Assembly (NCBI RefSeq): GCF_000740795.1
Contig: NZ_JGYG01000002.1
Span: 186,001 to 250,000 of the forward strand
DNA length: 64,000 nucleotides
Direction: 5' to 3'
DNA from: Haematobacter massiliensis
GTDB lineage: Bacteria > Pseudomonadota > Alphaproteobacteria > Rhodobacterales > Rhodobacteraceae
Shown: positions 18,885 through 28,154 of the stretch, one piece after another
How positions within the stretch are numbered: the first letter of the stretch is position 1
How the letters are laid out: each line of letters begins with the position of its first letter
The notes under the pieces: generated by a model
Database searches by the model: none
Told to the model about the DNA's origin: nothing
What the model saw: the letters and a program-made list of their open reading frames with translations, nothing else
Position numbers and translations under genes: made by a program

Positions 18885-19694
18885 TCAGGCGCCGTCCAAT
18901 TCTTCCAGCGCGCGTGACATTACGGCCAGAGTGAATGTGGCATCCGCGCCATCCTCCAGCAACCATGCCGAGGAAAGCGCCGTTCCCGCCACGATCCAGC
19001 GGAGAAGGCGACGGCGGTCGAACCCGCCGTCACGGGCGACGATGGCCAGGCGCGTCTCGAATATGCCGGGCCTCAGCGCGACGGGATGGCGGGGATCGGC
19101 AAGATCGGGATTGGTGAAGAGCCGGACGTGGTCGAACGCCCTGTCGCCCTCGATACCCTTCGGATCGATGGCGAGCCACCCCGCGCTGTCGAAGTCGAGC
19201 ACGTTGCCATGATGCAGATCGCCGTGGAGGGGCAGGCGCTCTCTCTGATCGGCCAGCGCCTGCCGGGCGACTTCCGCCCCGAGCGCCAGCCTCGGATCGG
19301 TCGCAAAGCGCCACAGCCCGGCGAACCACGTCTCGAGCCGGACAAGTGCAGGTGCTCCGGCGCGCGGGCGGTGAAGCCGGGCGAGCACCTCGCAGAGGGC
19401 AGTCGTCGCCGCGGCGTCCTCTCCCGTCCGGGACATGTGGAGAAGCGAGCGGGTGCCGATGGCGCGCGCCATCAGCAGGGCGTCGCCATCCCAGGCCAGC
19501 ACCGGGGCCGCGCCTTCGCCGTCCCACCACGCCATCAGGGGATAACCCCCGCGCTCCTCGTCCGACTGCGTGACCTTCAGCATCGCAGGCTGGCCAAGGT
19601 GTCGCACGGGCAGAAGCCTTGCGCATGGTGTCTCGATGACGGGCCCGTCGGGGATCAGCCCCCAACGCGCCAGCCAGGGATCGAAACGGGTCAG
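18885..19694 (-). CDS. aminoglycoside phosphotransferase-family kinase (streptomycin 6-kinase-like)
   Basis: Kinase-fold small-molecule phosphotransferase. The catalytic loop is [13 protein letters not shown] and the metal-binding step follows as WLAIDPKG, both characteristic of the APH(6)/hydroxyurea kinase subgroup. The first ATG/GTG available (GTG at 19607) would cut off a conserved N-terminal part ([14 protein letters not shown], then LLPV). The frame extends to a CTG at 19694 overlapping the transaldolase TGA as CTGA, which would mirror the ATGA couplings elsewhere and give 269 residues. The true substrate is unknown; resistance should not be assumed. Confidence 0.7.
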   Translation of the reverse strand: MTRFDPWLARWGLIPDGPVIETPCARLLPVRHLGQPAMLKVTQSDEERGGYPLMAWWDGEGAAPVLAWDGDALLMARAIGTRSLLHMSRTGEDAAATTALCEVLARLHRPRAGAPALVRLETWFAGLWRFATDPRLALGAEVARQALADQRERLPLHGDLHHGNVLDFDSAGWLAIDPKGIEGDRAFDHVRLFTNPDLADPRHPVALRPGIFETRLAIVARDGGFDRRRLLRWIVAGTALSSAWLLEDGADATFTLAVMSRALEELDGA

Positions 19695-20344
19695 AGGATC
19701 TTCTGCCCTGTTGCAGCCCAGTCCTTGTTAAACTGATCGAGGCCCTTTTCGGTCAGCGGGTGGCTGGCGAGCGCCTTGATGACGGCCGGGGGTGCGGTGA
19801 TGACATCGGCCCCGATCTTCGCGCATTCGGTGATATGGTTCACCGTACGGATGGACGCGGCCAGGATTTGCGTCTCGAACCCGTAATTGTCATATATGTG
19901 CCGGATGTCGGCGATGAGATCCAGGCCGTCGATGTTTATATCGTCCAGGCGCCCGATGAAGGGCGAGATGAAAGTGGCCCCGGCCTTGGCGGCGATCAGC
20001 GCCTGGTTGGGGGAGAAGCAGAGCGTCACGTTGACCATGAACCCTTCGTCCGAAAGCACCTTGCAGGCCTTCAGGCCCGCCCAGGTCAGCGGCACCTTGA
20101 CCGTGATGTTCGGCGCGATCTCGGCGAGCTTACGGCCCTCGGCGATCATGTCGTCCGCGTCCTGTGCGACGACTTCGGCGGAAACCGGACCGGAGACGAT
20201 ACCGCAGATCTCCTTGGTCACTTCAAGGATGTTGCGGCCGGATTTCAGGATGAGCGACGGGTTGGTGGTCACGCCATCGACCATGCCAAGCTCGTTCAGC
20301 TCGGCGATGGCCGCGACATCGGCTGTGTCGACGAAGAACTTCAT
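19691..20344 (-). CDS. fsa: transaldolase / fructose-6-phosphate aldolase (TalC/FSA type)
   Basis: A 217-residue short class I aldolase. It begins [10 protein letters not shown], contains GVTTNPSLI, the Schiff-base lysine in [10 protein letters not shown] (Lys83), [11 protein letters not shown] and a C-terminal FNKDW motif. Proteins of this length are either type 3B transaldolases in the pentose phosphate pathway or fructose-6-phosphate aldolases; sequence alone does not settle which. The ATG at 20344 follows AGGA about 8 nt upstream. It lies divergent from priA and is followed by the APH-type kinase with a 4-nt overlap. Confidence 0.92.
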   Translation of the reverse strand: MKFFVDTADVAAIAELNELGMVDGVTTNPSLILKSGRNILEVTKEICGIVSGPVSAEVVAQDADDMIAEGRKLAEIAPNITVKVPLTWAGLKACKVLSDEGFMVNVTLCFSPNQALIAAKAGATFISPFIGRLDDINIDGLDLIADIRHIYDNYGFETQILAASIRTVNHITECAKIGADVITAPPAVIKALASHPLTEKGLDQFNKDWAATGQKIL

Positions 20345-20412
20345 CACGGGTGTCCTGTTCGTGAAAGGGATTGGAGGCCGTCATACCCCAGCGGGACGCG
20401 GGCGGAAAGTGC

Positions 20413-22641
20413 ATGACTGACCTGTTTCACATCCCCGTTCCCGCGTCTGAGGCCGCCGGTCGCTATCCGGCGGGGGCGCGCGTCGGTGTCGTGACAACGG
20501 CGCTTGACCGGCGGCTGGACTATCTGGCGCCGGAGGGCGGCTGCGGGGACGGGGATTTCGTGCAGGTTCCGCTCGGTCCCCGGCAGGTGCTGGGCGTGGT
20601 CTGGGGTCCGGGGGACGGGGATTTCGACGCCGCCCGTCTCCGCCCGGTCACCCGCGTTCTGGATGCGGAGCCGATGGCGGAGTCGATGCGCCTGTTTCTG
20701 GAGCGGGGCGCGCAGTACACGCTGACGCCGCTCGCGCTCATGCTCAGGCTCGCCACGCGGGCGCCGGGGCTTGGCGCGCCGCCCGCGACACGGCGGATCC
20801 TGCTGCGGGGCGGGCGGGAGCCGGACCGGATGACGGAGGCGCGGGCGCGCGTTCTGGATATCCTTGACGAATATGGCGATCCCGGCTTCACGCCGGCCGA
20901 GCTGGCTGCGCTGGCGGGGGTGTCCTCCGGCGTGGTGAAGGGTCTTGTCGCGCAGGCAGTGCTGCTGGAACAGGACGCCCCGCGCGATCAGCCCTATCCC
21001 CGCCTCGACCCGGCGCGCGCCGGCCATGCGCTGACGGAAGATCAGGCGCGCGCCGCAGACCGGCTCCGGGCGGGCGTTGCCTCAGGACGCTATGCCACGA
21101 CACTGCTGAAAGGTGTCACCGGCTCCGGCAAGACGGAAGTCTATCTGGAAGCAGTGGCCGAATGCCTGCGTGCCGGGCGGCAGGCGCTCGTGCTGCTGCC
21201 GGAAATCGCGCTGACGGCGGAATTCCTCAAGCGGGTGGAGGCGCGCTTCGGCGCCCGGCCCGCGGAGTGGCACTCCGGCGCCACCCAGACCGAACGCCGC
21301 CGCCTCTGGCGCGCGGTGAGCACGGGGGAGGCTCAGTTCGTCGTCGGCGCACGTTCCGCGCTGTTCCTGCCGTTCCGCGATCTGGGGCTGATCGTGGTCG
21401 ATGAGGAGCACGACACCTCCTACAAGCAGGAGGAAGGCATTCTCTACAATGCGCGCGACATGGCGGTGCTGCGGGCCTCACTCTGCTCGGCGCAGGTCGT
21501 TCTGGCGTCGGCCACGCCGTCGCTCGAAAGCTGGGCCAATGCGGAGGCGGGGAAATACGCGCGGATCGACCTCGCCGCCCGCTACGGCGCCGCGGAACTG
21601 CCGGAGATGCGGGCCATCGACATGCGCGATGAGGACGTGCCCTCCAACCGCTGGATCTCTCCGACGCTCGCTGCCGCCGTGACGGCGCGGGTGGAGGCGG
21701 GGGAGCAGGCTCTGCTGTTCCTCAACCGGCGGGGCTATGCGCCGCTGACCGTCTGCCGGGCCTGCGGGCACCAGATCGGCTGCGATCACTGCGACGCCCG
21801 CATGGTGGAGCATCGCTTTCAGAAGCGCCTGGTCTGCCATCAGTGCGGCGAGTCGAAGCCGATCCCCACCGCCTGTCCCTCCTGCGGGGTGGAGGGCAAG
21901 CTCGCCCCCGTGGGTCCGGGCGTGGAGCGGTTGGCGGAGGAGGTGGAGGCGCTGTTTCCGGGCCGCCGGATTGCCGTGCTGTCTTCCGACCTCTTCGGCT
22001 CCGCCCGCGCGCTGAAGGCGCGGATCGAGGAGATCGCGGCGGGTGACGCGGACATCATCATCGGCACCCAGCTTGTCGCCAAGGGCCACAACTTCCCCCT
22101 TCTGACGCTGGTTGGCGTGATCGACACCGATCTGGGGCTGAAGGGCTCCGATCTGCGCGCGGCGGAGCGCACGTTTCAGCTCATGCGACAGGTGGCCGGT
22201 CGGGCGGGCCGGGCGGAGGGGCGCCAGGGGCTGGCGCTGCTCCAGTCCTTTCAGCCCGAGCATCCCGTGATCCGCGCGATCCTGTCGGGCGATGAGGAGG
22301 GGTTCTGGCGGGCGGAGGCGGAGGAGCGCCGCGCCGCGGGGGTGCCGCCCTATGGGCGGATGGCGGGGATCATCCTGTCTTCTCCCGATGTGGCGGAGGC
22401 GTTCGACTTCGGCGCGGAACTCGCACGGCGGGACCAGCCGCTCCGCCGCGTGGGGGCGCAGGTCTATGGGCCCGCGCCCGCGCCCATCGCGCGCGTCAGG
22501 GGCCGTCACCGGGTGCGGCTGCTGGTGAAGGCGGGCAAGGGCGTGGGCCTTCAGGGCGCAATCTCCGAATGGATCTCGCAGCTTCGTGTGCCCGGTCACC
22601 TCCGGGTAACCATCGACATCGACCCGCAGAGCTTCTACTAG
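20413..22641 (+). CDS. priA: primosomal protein N' (replication restart helicase PriA)
   Basis: ATP-dependent 3'-5' helicase that reloads the replisome at stalled forks. The 742-residue protein has an N-terminal fork-binding domain, Walker [18 protein letters not shown] box ([15 protein letters not shown]), and the PriA zinc domain with paired CxxC motifs (CRACG, CDHCD, CHQCG, CPSCG). The chosen ATG at 20413 gives the family-typical start [10 protein letters not shown]; the earlier in-frame start overlaps the promoter space shared with the transaldolase gene. Confidence 0.96.
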   Translation: MTDLFHIPVPASEAAGRYPAGARVGVVTTALDRRLDYLAPEGGCGDGDFVQVPLGPRQVLGVVWGPGDGDFDAARLRPVTRVLDAEPMAESMRLFLERGAQYTLTPLALMLRLATRAPGLGAPPATRRILLRGGREPDRMTEARARVLDILDEYGDPGFTPAELAALAGVSSGVVKGLVAQAVLLEQDAPRDQPYPRLDPARAGHALTEDQARAADRLRAGVASGRYATTLLKGVTGSGKTEVYLEAVAECLRAGRQALVLLPEIALTAEFLKRVEARFGARPAEWHSGATQTERRRLWRAVSTGEAQFVVGARSALFLPFRDLGLIVVDEEHDTSYKQEEGILYNARDMAVLRASLCSAQVVLASATPSLESWANAEAGKYARIDLAARYGAAELPEMRAIDMRDEDVPSNRWISPTLAAAVTARVEAGEQALLFLNRRGYAPLTVCRACGHQIGCDHCDARMVEHRFQKRLVCHQCGESKPIPTACPSCGVEGKLAPVGPGVERLAEEVEALFPGRRIAVLSSDLFGSARALKARIEEIAAGDADIIIGTQLVAKGHNFPLLTLVGVIDTDLGLKGSDLRAAERTFQLMRQVAGRAGRAEGRQGLALLQSFQPEHPVIRAILSGDEEGFWRAEAEERRAAGVPPYGRMAGIILSSPDVAEAFDFGAELARRDQPLRRVGAQVYGPAPAPIARVRGRHRVRLLVKAGKGVGLQGAISEWISQLRVPGHLRVTIDIDPQSFY

Positions 22642-22726
22642 GCTGGAACATGCCACCTTGCCCGCACGATCATTTGGGGCTGGCCGCAGGCTTCCTATAT
22701 TCTCTCCACTCACAGGAGGACCGAGC

Positions 22727-23380
22727 ATGTTCACCTTTCCAGGCAAAAAACTGTCGCTTCCGACGCGCGAAGAGGCGCTTCCCGGTCGAACCCACCCCAT
22801 TCCCACCGCTGAGACGCATTTCGTCTCCGGTCGTTCTCTCTGGGACATGCCGGAGGGGATGCAGGTCGCGATCTTCGGCATGGGCTGCTTCTGGGGTGTG
22901 GAGCGGATCTTCTGGAAAGTGCCGGGCGTGTGGTCCACCTCCGTCGGCTATGCGGGCGGGGTGACGCCCAACCCGACCTATCAGGAAGTCTGCTCCGGCA
23001 TGACCGGCCATAATGAGGTGGTCCGTGTCGTCTACGATCCGGCTGCGGTCAGCTATGAGGAACTGCTGAAGGTTTTCTGGGAAAACCACGACCCCACGCA
23101 GGGCATGCGGCAGGGCAACGATGTCGGCACACAGTACCGCTCCGCGATCTACTGGACCGATGAAGCGCAGCGCGTGGCGGCGGAAGCCTCGCTGGCTGCC
23201 TTTGCGCCGCGGCTGAAGGCTGCGGGCTATGGCAATGTCACCACGGAAATCCTGCCTGCCCCCGCCTACTATCCGGCGGAGGATTACCATCAGCAGTATC
23301 TGGCAAAGAACCCTGCGGGCTATTGCGGCATCGGGGGCACCGGCGTCACCTGCCCGGTCGGGATCGGCGCGGCGCTCTGA
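22727..23380 (+). CDS. msrA: peptide-methionine (S)-S-oxide reductase MsrA
   Basis: Repairs oxidised methionine (S-sulfoxide) in proteins using thioredoxin. The catalytic motif GCFWG is at residues 52-56 with nucleophile Cys54, followed by [27 protein letters not shown], and a C-terminal [15 protein letters not shown] with resolving cysteines. Length 217 is normal. A strong AGGAGGA at 22714-22720 precedes the ATG. Confidence 0.97.
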   Translation: MFTFPGKKLSLPTREEALPGRTHPIPTAETHFVSGRSLWDMPEGMQVAIFGMGCFWGVERIFWKVPGVWSTSVGYAGGVTPNPTYQEVCSGMTGHNEVVRVVYDPAAVSYEELLKVFWENHDPTQGMRQGNDVGTQYRSAIYWTDEAQRVAAEASLAAFAPRLKAAGYGNVTTEILPAPAYYPAEDYHQQYLAKNPAGYCGIGGTGVTCPVGIGAAL

Positions 23381-23382
23381 CA

Positions 23383-23430
23383 GCCGCGGTCTGCGGCAGG
23401 GACTGACGCCGCCGTCTGCGGCAAGGACTG
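23383..23430 (+). repeat. two-copy tandem direct repeat after msrA
   Basis: A 23-nt unit at 23383-23405 recurs at 23408-23430 with two mismatches, period 25 nt. The core is GTCTGCGGCAxGGACTG. It is in the roughly 250-nt stretch between msrA and the next gene, which otherwise shows no supported gene. Confidence 0.7.
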
Positions 23431-23634
23431 CCAGCAGGCACCTCCGGCATGCCGGCTCCGGGCGACGGGGGCTGGCAATGGAGACCGGCACGGGAGCGGG
23501 AGCGGAGGGGCGCGGTGATCGAGAGAGCGGAAGGACAGGACGGCGACACACCGGATGCGGTCAAGGCCCGGCCCGGCGGTCCGCCATGTGAAAACTCCGC
23601 CACGGCGCCTCAGGCGGTCTTGCCGGGGCAGGTT

Positions 23635-24201
23635 GTGCCGGGTCCGTACGGCCACATTCCGCCCTGCCGCATCCTGGTGACCGGCGCCTCGGGGACCGGC
23701 ACATCGACGCTGGGGAGGCTGCTGGCGATCCGTCTTGCGAGCCAGCATTTCGACACCGACGATTTCTACTGGCATCCCACGGATCCCCCTTTCCGCAGGC
23801 CCCGCCCGCCCGTGGAGCGGCTGGCGCTCATGGAGGCGATGTTCCTGCCCCGGCGCGACTGGATTCTCTCCGGCGCACCGATGCGGTGGGAAGGTCGGCT
23901 GCGGGAGCGCGTGACGGCGGTCATCTTCCTCCGCCTTGACCCTGCGGAGCGGATGGAGCGTCTCCGACGACGGGAGTGGTTGCGCTATGGCGCTGATGCC
24001 GACTGCCCCGAGACGGCGGAGTTTCTCGCCTGGGCGGAAAGCTATGACGACCCCTTCTTCACCGGGCGGTCGCTGGCAGGGCATCTGGCATGGCTGGAGA
24101 CTTTCGCCTGCCCGGTCACGACGCTTGACGCGGCGCTCCCGCCCGACAGGCTCGTGGACCTCAGCCTTTCCGTCCTTGACCCCTCCCGCGCCTCCGCTTA
24201 G
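23635..24201 (+). CDS. P-loop nucleoside/adenylate kinase-like protein with lysine-less Walker A
   Basis: A kinase-like P-loop protein of about 188 residues if translation begins at the GTG at 23635. The N-terminal strand-loop ILVTGASGTGTSTLGRLL looks like Walker A but has Thr23 where Lys is expected, followed by HFDTDDFYWHPTDPPF and LIRLDP-like FLRLDPAERMERLRRRE, as in a family of adenylate-kinase-like proteins that share the G-A-S-G-x-G-T-[ST]-T signature. The function of that family is not known to me. An in-frame ATG at 23449 exists, but its coding is repeat-rich and unlike the family. The start remains uncertain. Confidence 0.7.
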   Translation: MPGPYGHIPPCRILVTGASGTGTSTLGRLLAIRLASQHFDTDDFYWHPTDPPFRRPRPPVERLALMEAMFLPRRDWILSGAPMRWEGRLRERVTAVIFLRLDPAERMERLRRREWLRYGADADCPETAEFLAWAESYDDPFFTGRSLAGHLAWLETFACPVTTLDAALPPDRLVDLSLSVLDPSRASA

Positions 24202-24229
24202 GCGGGGCCGGAAACGCCCGGAGGCCCAC

Positions 24230-25096
24230 ATGCCCACCTATGCCGCCCTGACCACGCTGCCCGGCCGCGAGCCCGCCGAGGCGCTTGCCGAAGCGCTGGA
24301 GGATCTGGAACCCGAGCCGTACGGCGTCGGCGCCTTCGAGATCGAGGACGGCTCCGGTCTCTGGGAAGTGGGCGCCTATTTCTTCGACCCGCCGGATGAG
24401 GTGGCGCTGGCCCTGCTTGCCGCCGTTCATGCCGCCAGGGATTTCAGTGTCTCCGAACTGCCGGAGATCGACTGGGTCGCCAAGGTCCGCCGCGAACTGC
24501 ATCCGGTGGAGGCGGGGCGCTTCTTCGTCTATGGCGCGCATGATGCCGACAAGGTGCCCGAAGGCCGCGTAGCCCTGCTGATCGAGGCGGCCGTGGCTTT
24601 CGGCACGGGCCATCACGCGACCACGCTGGGTTGTCTGAAGGCGCTCGACAGGCTCGCGACCGAGGGCTTCGTCGGTCGGAACGTGGCGGATATCGGCTGT
24701 GGCACGGCAGTCCTCGCCATGGCCGCGGCCTCCATCTGGCCGGGCACGGTGCTCGCCTCCGATATCGATGTGGTCGCGGTCGAGGTCGCCGCCGCGAATG
24801 CGGAGGCGAACGGCCTCGGCGACCGGCTGATCTGCGTGGAGGCCGCGGGGTTCGACAATCCGGTGATCACCGCGCGTGCGCCGTTCGATCTGGTCTTTGC
24901 CAATATCCTCAAAGGGCCGCTGGTGGAACTCGCGCCCGACATGGGCGTGAATGTCGCGGAGGGCGGCTATGTCATCCTGTCGGGCATCCTGAACCAGCAG
25001 GCCGATGATGTCGTCGCCGCCTATGAGGCGCAGGGCTTCGGTGTCACCGGGCGCGATGAACTGGGCGACTGGACCACACTCGTTCTGCGGAAGTGA
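24230..25096 (+). CDS. prmA: ribosomal protein L11 methyltransferase
   Basis: SAM-dependent enzyme that trimethylates lysines and the N-terminus of ribosomal protein L11. The 288-residue protein has an N-terminal substrate-recognition region, AFGTGHHATTLGCL, the SAM motif VADIGCGTAVLAMAA (a variant of DVGCGSGIL), and the NILKGPL motif that replaces the common NIL-A-PL signature. A GGAGG at 24220-24224 precedes the ATG. It closes with a hairpin terminator. Confidence 0.93.
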   Translation: MPTYAALTTLPGREPAEALAEALEDLEPEPYGVGAFEIEDGSGLWEVGAYFFDPPDEVALALLAAVHAARDFSVSELPEIDWVAKVRRELHPVEAGRFFVYGAHDADKVPEGRVALLIEAAVAFGTGHHATTLGCLKALDRLATEGFVGRNVADIGCGTAVLAMAAASIWPGTVLASDIDVVAVEVAAANAEANGLGDRLICVEAAGFDNPVITARAPFDLVFANILKGPLVELAPDMGVNVAEGGYVILSGILNQQADDVVAAYEAQGFGVTGRDELGDWTTLVLRK

Positions 25097-25140
25097 TCTG
25101 CCTGCGCAGGGGGCTGCCTGCGGAAGTGACCGGAATGCGA

Positions 25141-25173
25141 AAGGCCGCGCCCCTGTGCGGGGAACGCGGCCTT
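25141..25173 (+). terminator. hairpin between prmA and the DUF1127 gene
   Basis: AAGGCCGCG (25141-25149) pairs with CGCGGCCTT (25165-25173), with an inner CCCC/GGGG stem. It sits between convergent genes and is likely to act on both strands, though the T-run is only two bases. Confidence 0.7.
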
Positions 25174-25214
25174 GCAATCGTCGGGCCCGCAGCGGCTGCG
25201 GACCAGTCGGCGCC

Positions 25215-25424
25215 TCAGCGGAAGAGTGCGCCGATATCGTCCAGATCGGCGCGGGTCAGGCCGATGTCGTTGAGTTCGCGGTCCGACAGGCGAGAAAGCG
25301 CCTTGCGGGTCAGCCGCGCGTCGTTCCAGCTTTTCAGGGCGTTGAAGGCGCCGGAGAACAGGTGGGGGGCGCGGCCTCCGGTCGAGCGGCCCGAGAGGCT
25401 CGGGTTGGTGTCGAGCGTAGCCAT
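25215..25424 (-). CDS. DUF1127 domain small protein
   Basis: A 69-residue protein whose C-terminal half contains the DUF1127 core: ARLTRKALSRLSDRELNDIG and LTRADLDDIG (shown in parts). Small arginine-rich DUF1127 proteins are common in alphaproteobacteria and have been connected to phosphate or small-RNA-related regulation in some species; the role here is unknown. The ATG at 25424 follows AAAGGAT with about 7 nt spacing. Confidence 0.88.
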   Translation of the reverse strand: MATLDTNPSLSGRSTGGRAPHLFSGAFNALKSWNDARLTRKALSRLSDRELNDIGLTRADLDDIGALFR

Positions 25425-25749
25425 CTTAGTATCCTTTACAAACTGCTTTTTGTGGGAGCATCATCTTGACTGCATTGCATCTAGATCGGGCATTTTGAGA
25501 ACTCAACGGGCGCGAATGGCATGGCGCTCTTGCGTGGCGTGCATGGCTTCGTTCACAAAAATTCAATGAAAATAGGTTCTTGCGATCGGGGGGAGTTTCC
25601 TGCCGCGTTGCTGGTGATTTCTTCGAGGAAGTGAGGGAAAGTCGCAACTTCCTTGCGGGATCACGCGCGTTGCACCGATCGTTCTGGCGGGTGTTCGCCT
25701 TTCGTGCTAGCGAGGCAAAAAGACAACAAGATGCTCGGGACAGGTCGGA
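25425..25749. promoter_or_regulatory. divergent regulatory gap between the DUF1127 gene and ruvC
   Basis: A 325-nt gap with AT-rich patches. On the minus strand, TTGAGT (25501-25506) lies 17 nt from TAGATG (about 25478-25483), a weak promoter-like pair for the DUF1127 gene. The -35 overlaps an inverted repeat TTGAG-AA-CTCAA at 25495-25506. No gene or RNA fold could be supported elsewhere in the gap. Confidence 0.3.
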
Positions 25750-26253
25750 ATGCGCGTGATGGGGATAGATCCGGGCCTCCGAAACCTCGGTTGGGGCTTG
25801 ATAGAGGTGCGCGGCTCGCGACTCACTCACATCGCCAACGGCATCCTCCATTCGGAAGGTGAGGATCTCGCCATGCGGCTGATGAGCCTGCACGCGCAGT
25901 TGTCCCGCGTCTTCGCCACTCATGCGCCGGAAGCTGCGGCCGTGGAGCAGACCTTCGTCAACAAGGATGCGGTCGCCACGCTGAAGCTTGGTCAGGCGCG
26001 GGGCATCGCCCTGCTTGTTCCGGCGCAGGCGGGGATCCGGGTCGGCGAATATGCCCCGAACGCGGTCAAGAAGACGGTCGTGGGCGTGGGCCATGCGCAG
26101 AAGCGGCAGGTCGACCATATGGTGCGGCTGCATCTGCCCGGTATCGCCATTGCCGGGCCGGATGCGGCGGATGCGCTGGCCGTCGCGATCTGTCATGCGC
26201 ATCATATGCAATCCGCAGGCCGCCTCGCGGCCGCGCTGGCGAGGGCGCAATGA
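25750..26253 (+). CDS. ruvC: Holliday junction endonuclease RuvC
   Basis: Cleaves Holliday junctions at symmetric sites during recombination. The 167-residue protein carries the four acidic catalytic residues: Asp7 in GIDPG, Glu66 in VEQTF, and Asp138 and Asp141 near the C-terminus ([16 protein letters not shown]). First gene of ruvC-ruvA-ruvB; its stop overlaps the ruvA start by ATGA. Confidence 0.97.
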   Translation: MRVMGIDPGLRNLGWGLIEVRGSRLTHIANGILHSEGEDLAMRLMSLHAQLSRVFATHAPEAAAVEQTFVNKDAVATLKLGQARGIALLVPAQAGIRVGEYAPNAVKKTVVGVGHAQKRQVDHMVRLHLPGIAIAGPDAADALAVAICHAHHMQSAGRLAAALARAQ

Positions 26254-26915
26254 TCGGGCGGGTGGCCGGGCTGATCGTCCATCGGGGTGGCGACCATGTG
26301 GTGATCGACGTGCGCGGCGTGGGCTATGTCGTCTATGTCTCTGACAGGACGATGGCTGCGCTGCCCGCGGTGGGGGGTGCTGCCGCACTCTGGACGGAAC
26401 TGCTGGTGCGGGAGGATCTGCTCCAGCTTTTCGGCTTCCCGACATTGCTGGAAAAGGAGTGGCATCGGTTGCTGCTGACCGTGCAAGGGATCGGCGCCAA
26501 GGCTGCCCTCGCGATTCTCGGAACGCTCGGGGCGGAAGGGCTGGCACGGGCTATCGCGCTCGGCGACTGGACGACGGTGAAGGCCGCGCCGGGTGTCGGC
26601 CCGAAGATCGCACAGCGCGTGGTGAATGAGCTGAAGGGCAAGGCCCCCGCCGTCATGGCGCTCGGGGCTGGACCGGGGCCGACGGTCGCCGCGCCCGTGA
26701 CGGCGGAGGACAGCGCCGTGGTGGACCTGCCGCCGCCCCCTCCGCCCTCTCCCTCGGCGGCCGCGACGGCGGAGGCCCTGTCGGCGCTGCTGAACCTCGG
26801 CTATGGGCAGGGGGAGGCCGCTGCGGCGGTGGCGGAGGCTGCGGGCCGCGCGCCTGAGGCCGCGACGCCGGACCTGATCCGCGCCGCCCTGAAACTCCTC
26901 GCGCCGAAGGGCTAG
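26250..26915 (+). CDS. ruvA: Holliday junction branch migration protein RuvA
   Basis: DNA-binding subunit of the RuvAB branch migration motor. Begins MIGRVAGLI, has the HhH motifs around [16 protein letters not shown] and [17 protein letters not shown], and a C-terminal domain III that contacts RuvB. The linker to domain III contains a run of prolines ([11 protein letters not shown]) and is longer than usual; total length 221 residues against about 200 in many species. Confidence 0.96.
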   Translation: MIGRVAGLIVHRGGDHVVIDVRGVGYVVYVSDRTMAALPAVGGAAALWTELLVREDLLQLFGFPTLLEKEWHRLLLTVQGIGAKAALAILGTLGAEGLARAIALGDWTTVKAAPGVGPKIAQRVVNELKGKAPAVMALGAGPGPTVAAPVTAEDSAVVDLPPPPPPSPSAAATAEALSALLNLGYGQGEAAAAVAEAAGRAPEAATPDLIRAALKLLAPKG

Positions 26916-26975
26916 GGCCGCAAAGCCTTGCCTTCCGGGCGATGTTCCGCGAAAGTTCCGGCGAGAGGCGCCATC

Positions 26976-28022
26976 ATGTCCATGCCAGATCCCACCCTGC
27001 GGCCCGAGCCGCTGCCGGAGGACAGCTCCGAAACCGACCGGGCGCTTCGCCCGCAGCTTCTGGACGAGTTCATCGGGCAGGCCGAGGCGCGCGCCAACCT
27101 GCGCATCTTCATCGAAGCCGCCCGGATGCGGGGGGAGGCGATGGACCATACCCTGTTCCACGGGCCCCCCGGTCTGGGCAAGACGACGCTGGCGCAGATC
27201 ATGGCGCGGGAGCTGGGCGTAGGGTTCCGCATGACCTCCGGCCCGGTTCTGGCCAAGGCCGGGGATCTCGCGGCGATCCTGACCAATCTCGAACCCCGCG
27301 ATGTGCTCTTCATCGACGAAATCCACCGCCTTTCGCCCGTGGTGGAGGAGGTGCTCTATCCCGCGCTGGAGGATTTCGCCCTCGATCTGGTGATCGGGGA
27401 GGGGCCTGCCGCGCGCACCGTGCGGATCGACCTGCCGCCCTTCACGCTGGTGGGGGCGACGACACGGCTCGGCCTGCTCACGACGCCGCTCAGGGACAGG
27501 TTCGGCATCCCCACGCGCCTTCAGTTCTATACGGAGGACGAGCTGTTCCAGATCGTCGCCCGCGGCGCGCGCCTCATGGGCATCACGGCGGAGGAAGGCG
27601 GCCTGCGGGAGATTGCCCGCCGCGCCCGGGGCACCCCCCGGATCGCCGGACGGCTCCTGCGCCGGGTGGTGGATTTCGCGCTGGTGGAGGGGAATGGCCA
27701 TATCACCCAGCCGCTCGCGGACGGGGCGTTGAGCAGGCTCGGCGTGGATGCGCTGGGGCTCGACGGCAGCGACCGGCGCTACCTGCGGCTCATCGCGGAA
27801 AGCTATGGCGGCGGGCCGGTGGGGGTGGAGACGCTCTCCGCCGCGCTGTCGGAATCCCGCGATGCGATAGAGGAAGTGACGGAGCCCTATCTGCTGCAAC
27901 AGGGGCTCATCGCCCGCACGCCGCGCGGGCGGATGCTGGCGCAGGCTGCCTGGCGGCATCTGGGGCTGGAAGCCCCGCGCACGGAGGTGCGCTCCGCGCC
28001 ACAGGGCGACCTTTTCGGCTAG
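26976..28022 (+). CDS. ruvB: Holliday junction branch migration ATPase RuvB
   Basis: AAA+ motor that drives branch migration with RuvA. The protein of 348 residues has Walker [13 protein letters not shown], Walker B FIDEIHRL, sensor motif GATTR and the C-terminal winged helix. The ATG at 26976, with GAGAGGCG upstream, is preferred; an ATG two codons later is possible. It lies 60 nt after ruvA. Confidence 0.97.
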   Translation: MSMPDPTLRPEPLPEDSSETDRALRPQLLDEFIGQAEARANLRIFIEAARMRGEAMDHTLFHGPPGLGKTTLAQIMARELGVGFRMTSGPVLAKAGDLAAILTNLEPRDVLFIDEIHRLSPVVEEVLYPALEDFALDLVIGEGPAARTVRIDLPPFTLVGATTRLGLLTTPLRDRFGIPTRLQFYTEDELFQIVARGARLMGITAEEGGLREIARRARGTPRIAGRLLRRVVDFALVEGNGHITQPLADGALSRLGVDALGLDGSDRRYLRLIAESYGGGPVGVETLSAALSESRDAIEEVTEPYLLQQGLIARTPRGRMLAQAAWRHLGLEAPRTEVRSAPQGDLFG

Positions 28023-28154
28023 ACCCCCGGTTTCCCTGAGAGGGATTCCGCCCTATATGCCCTGTCCTGACAGGATTGTGTGGAGCCGCGCTGCCGGAGA
28101 GACGCCCCTGCCGTCCCCGTCAGCCCGTTACACGACCGCAGAAAGGCAGAAGCG

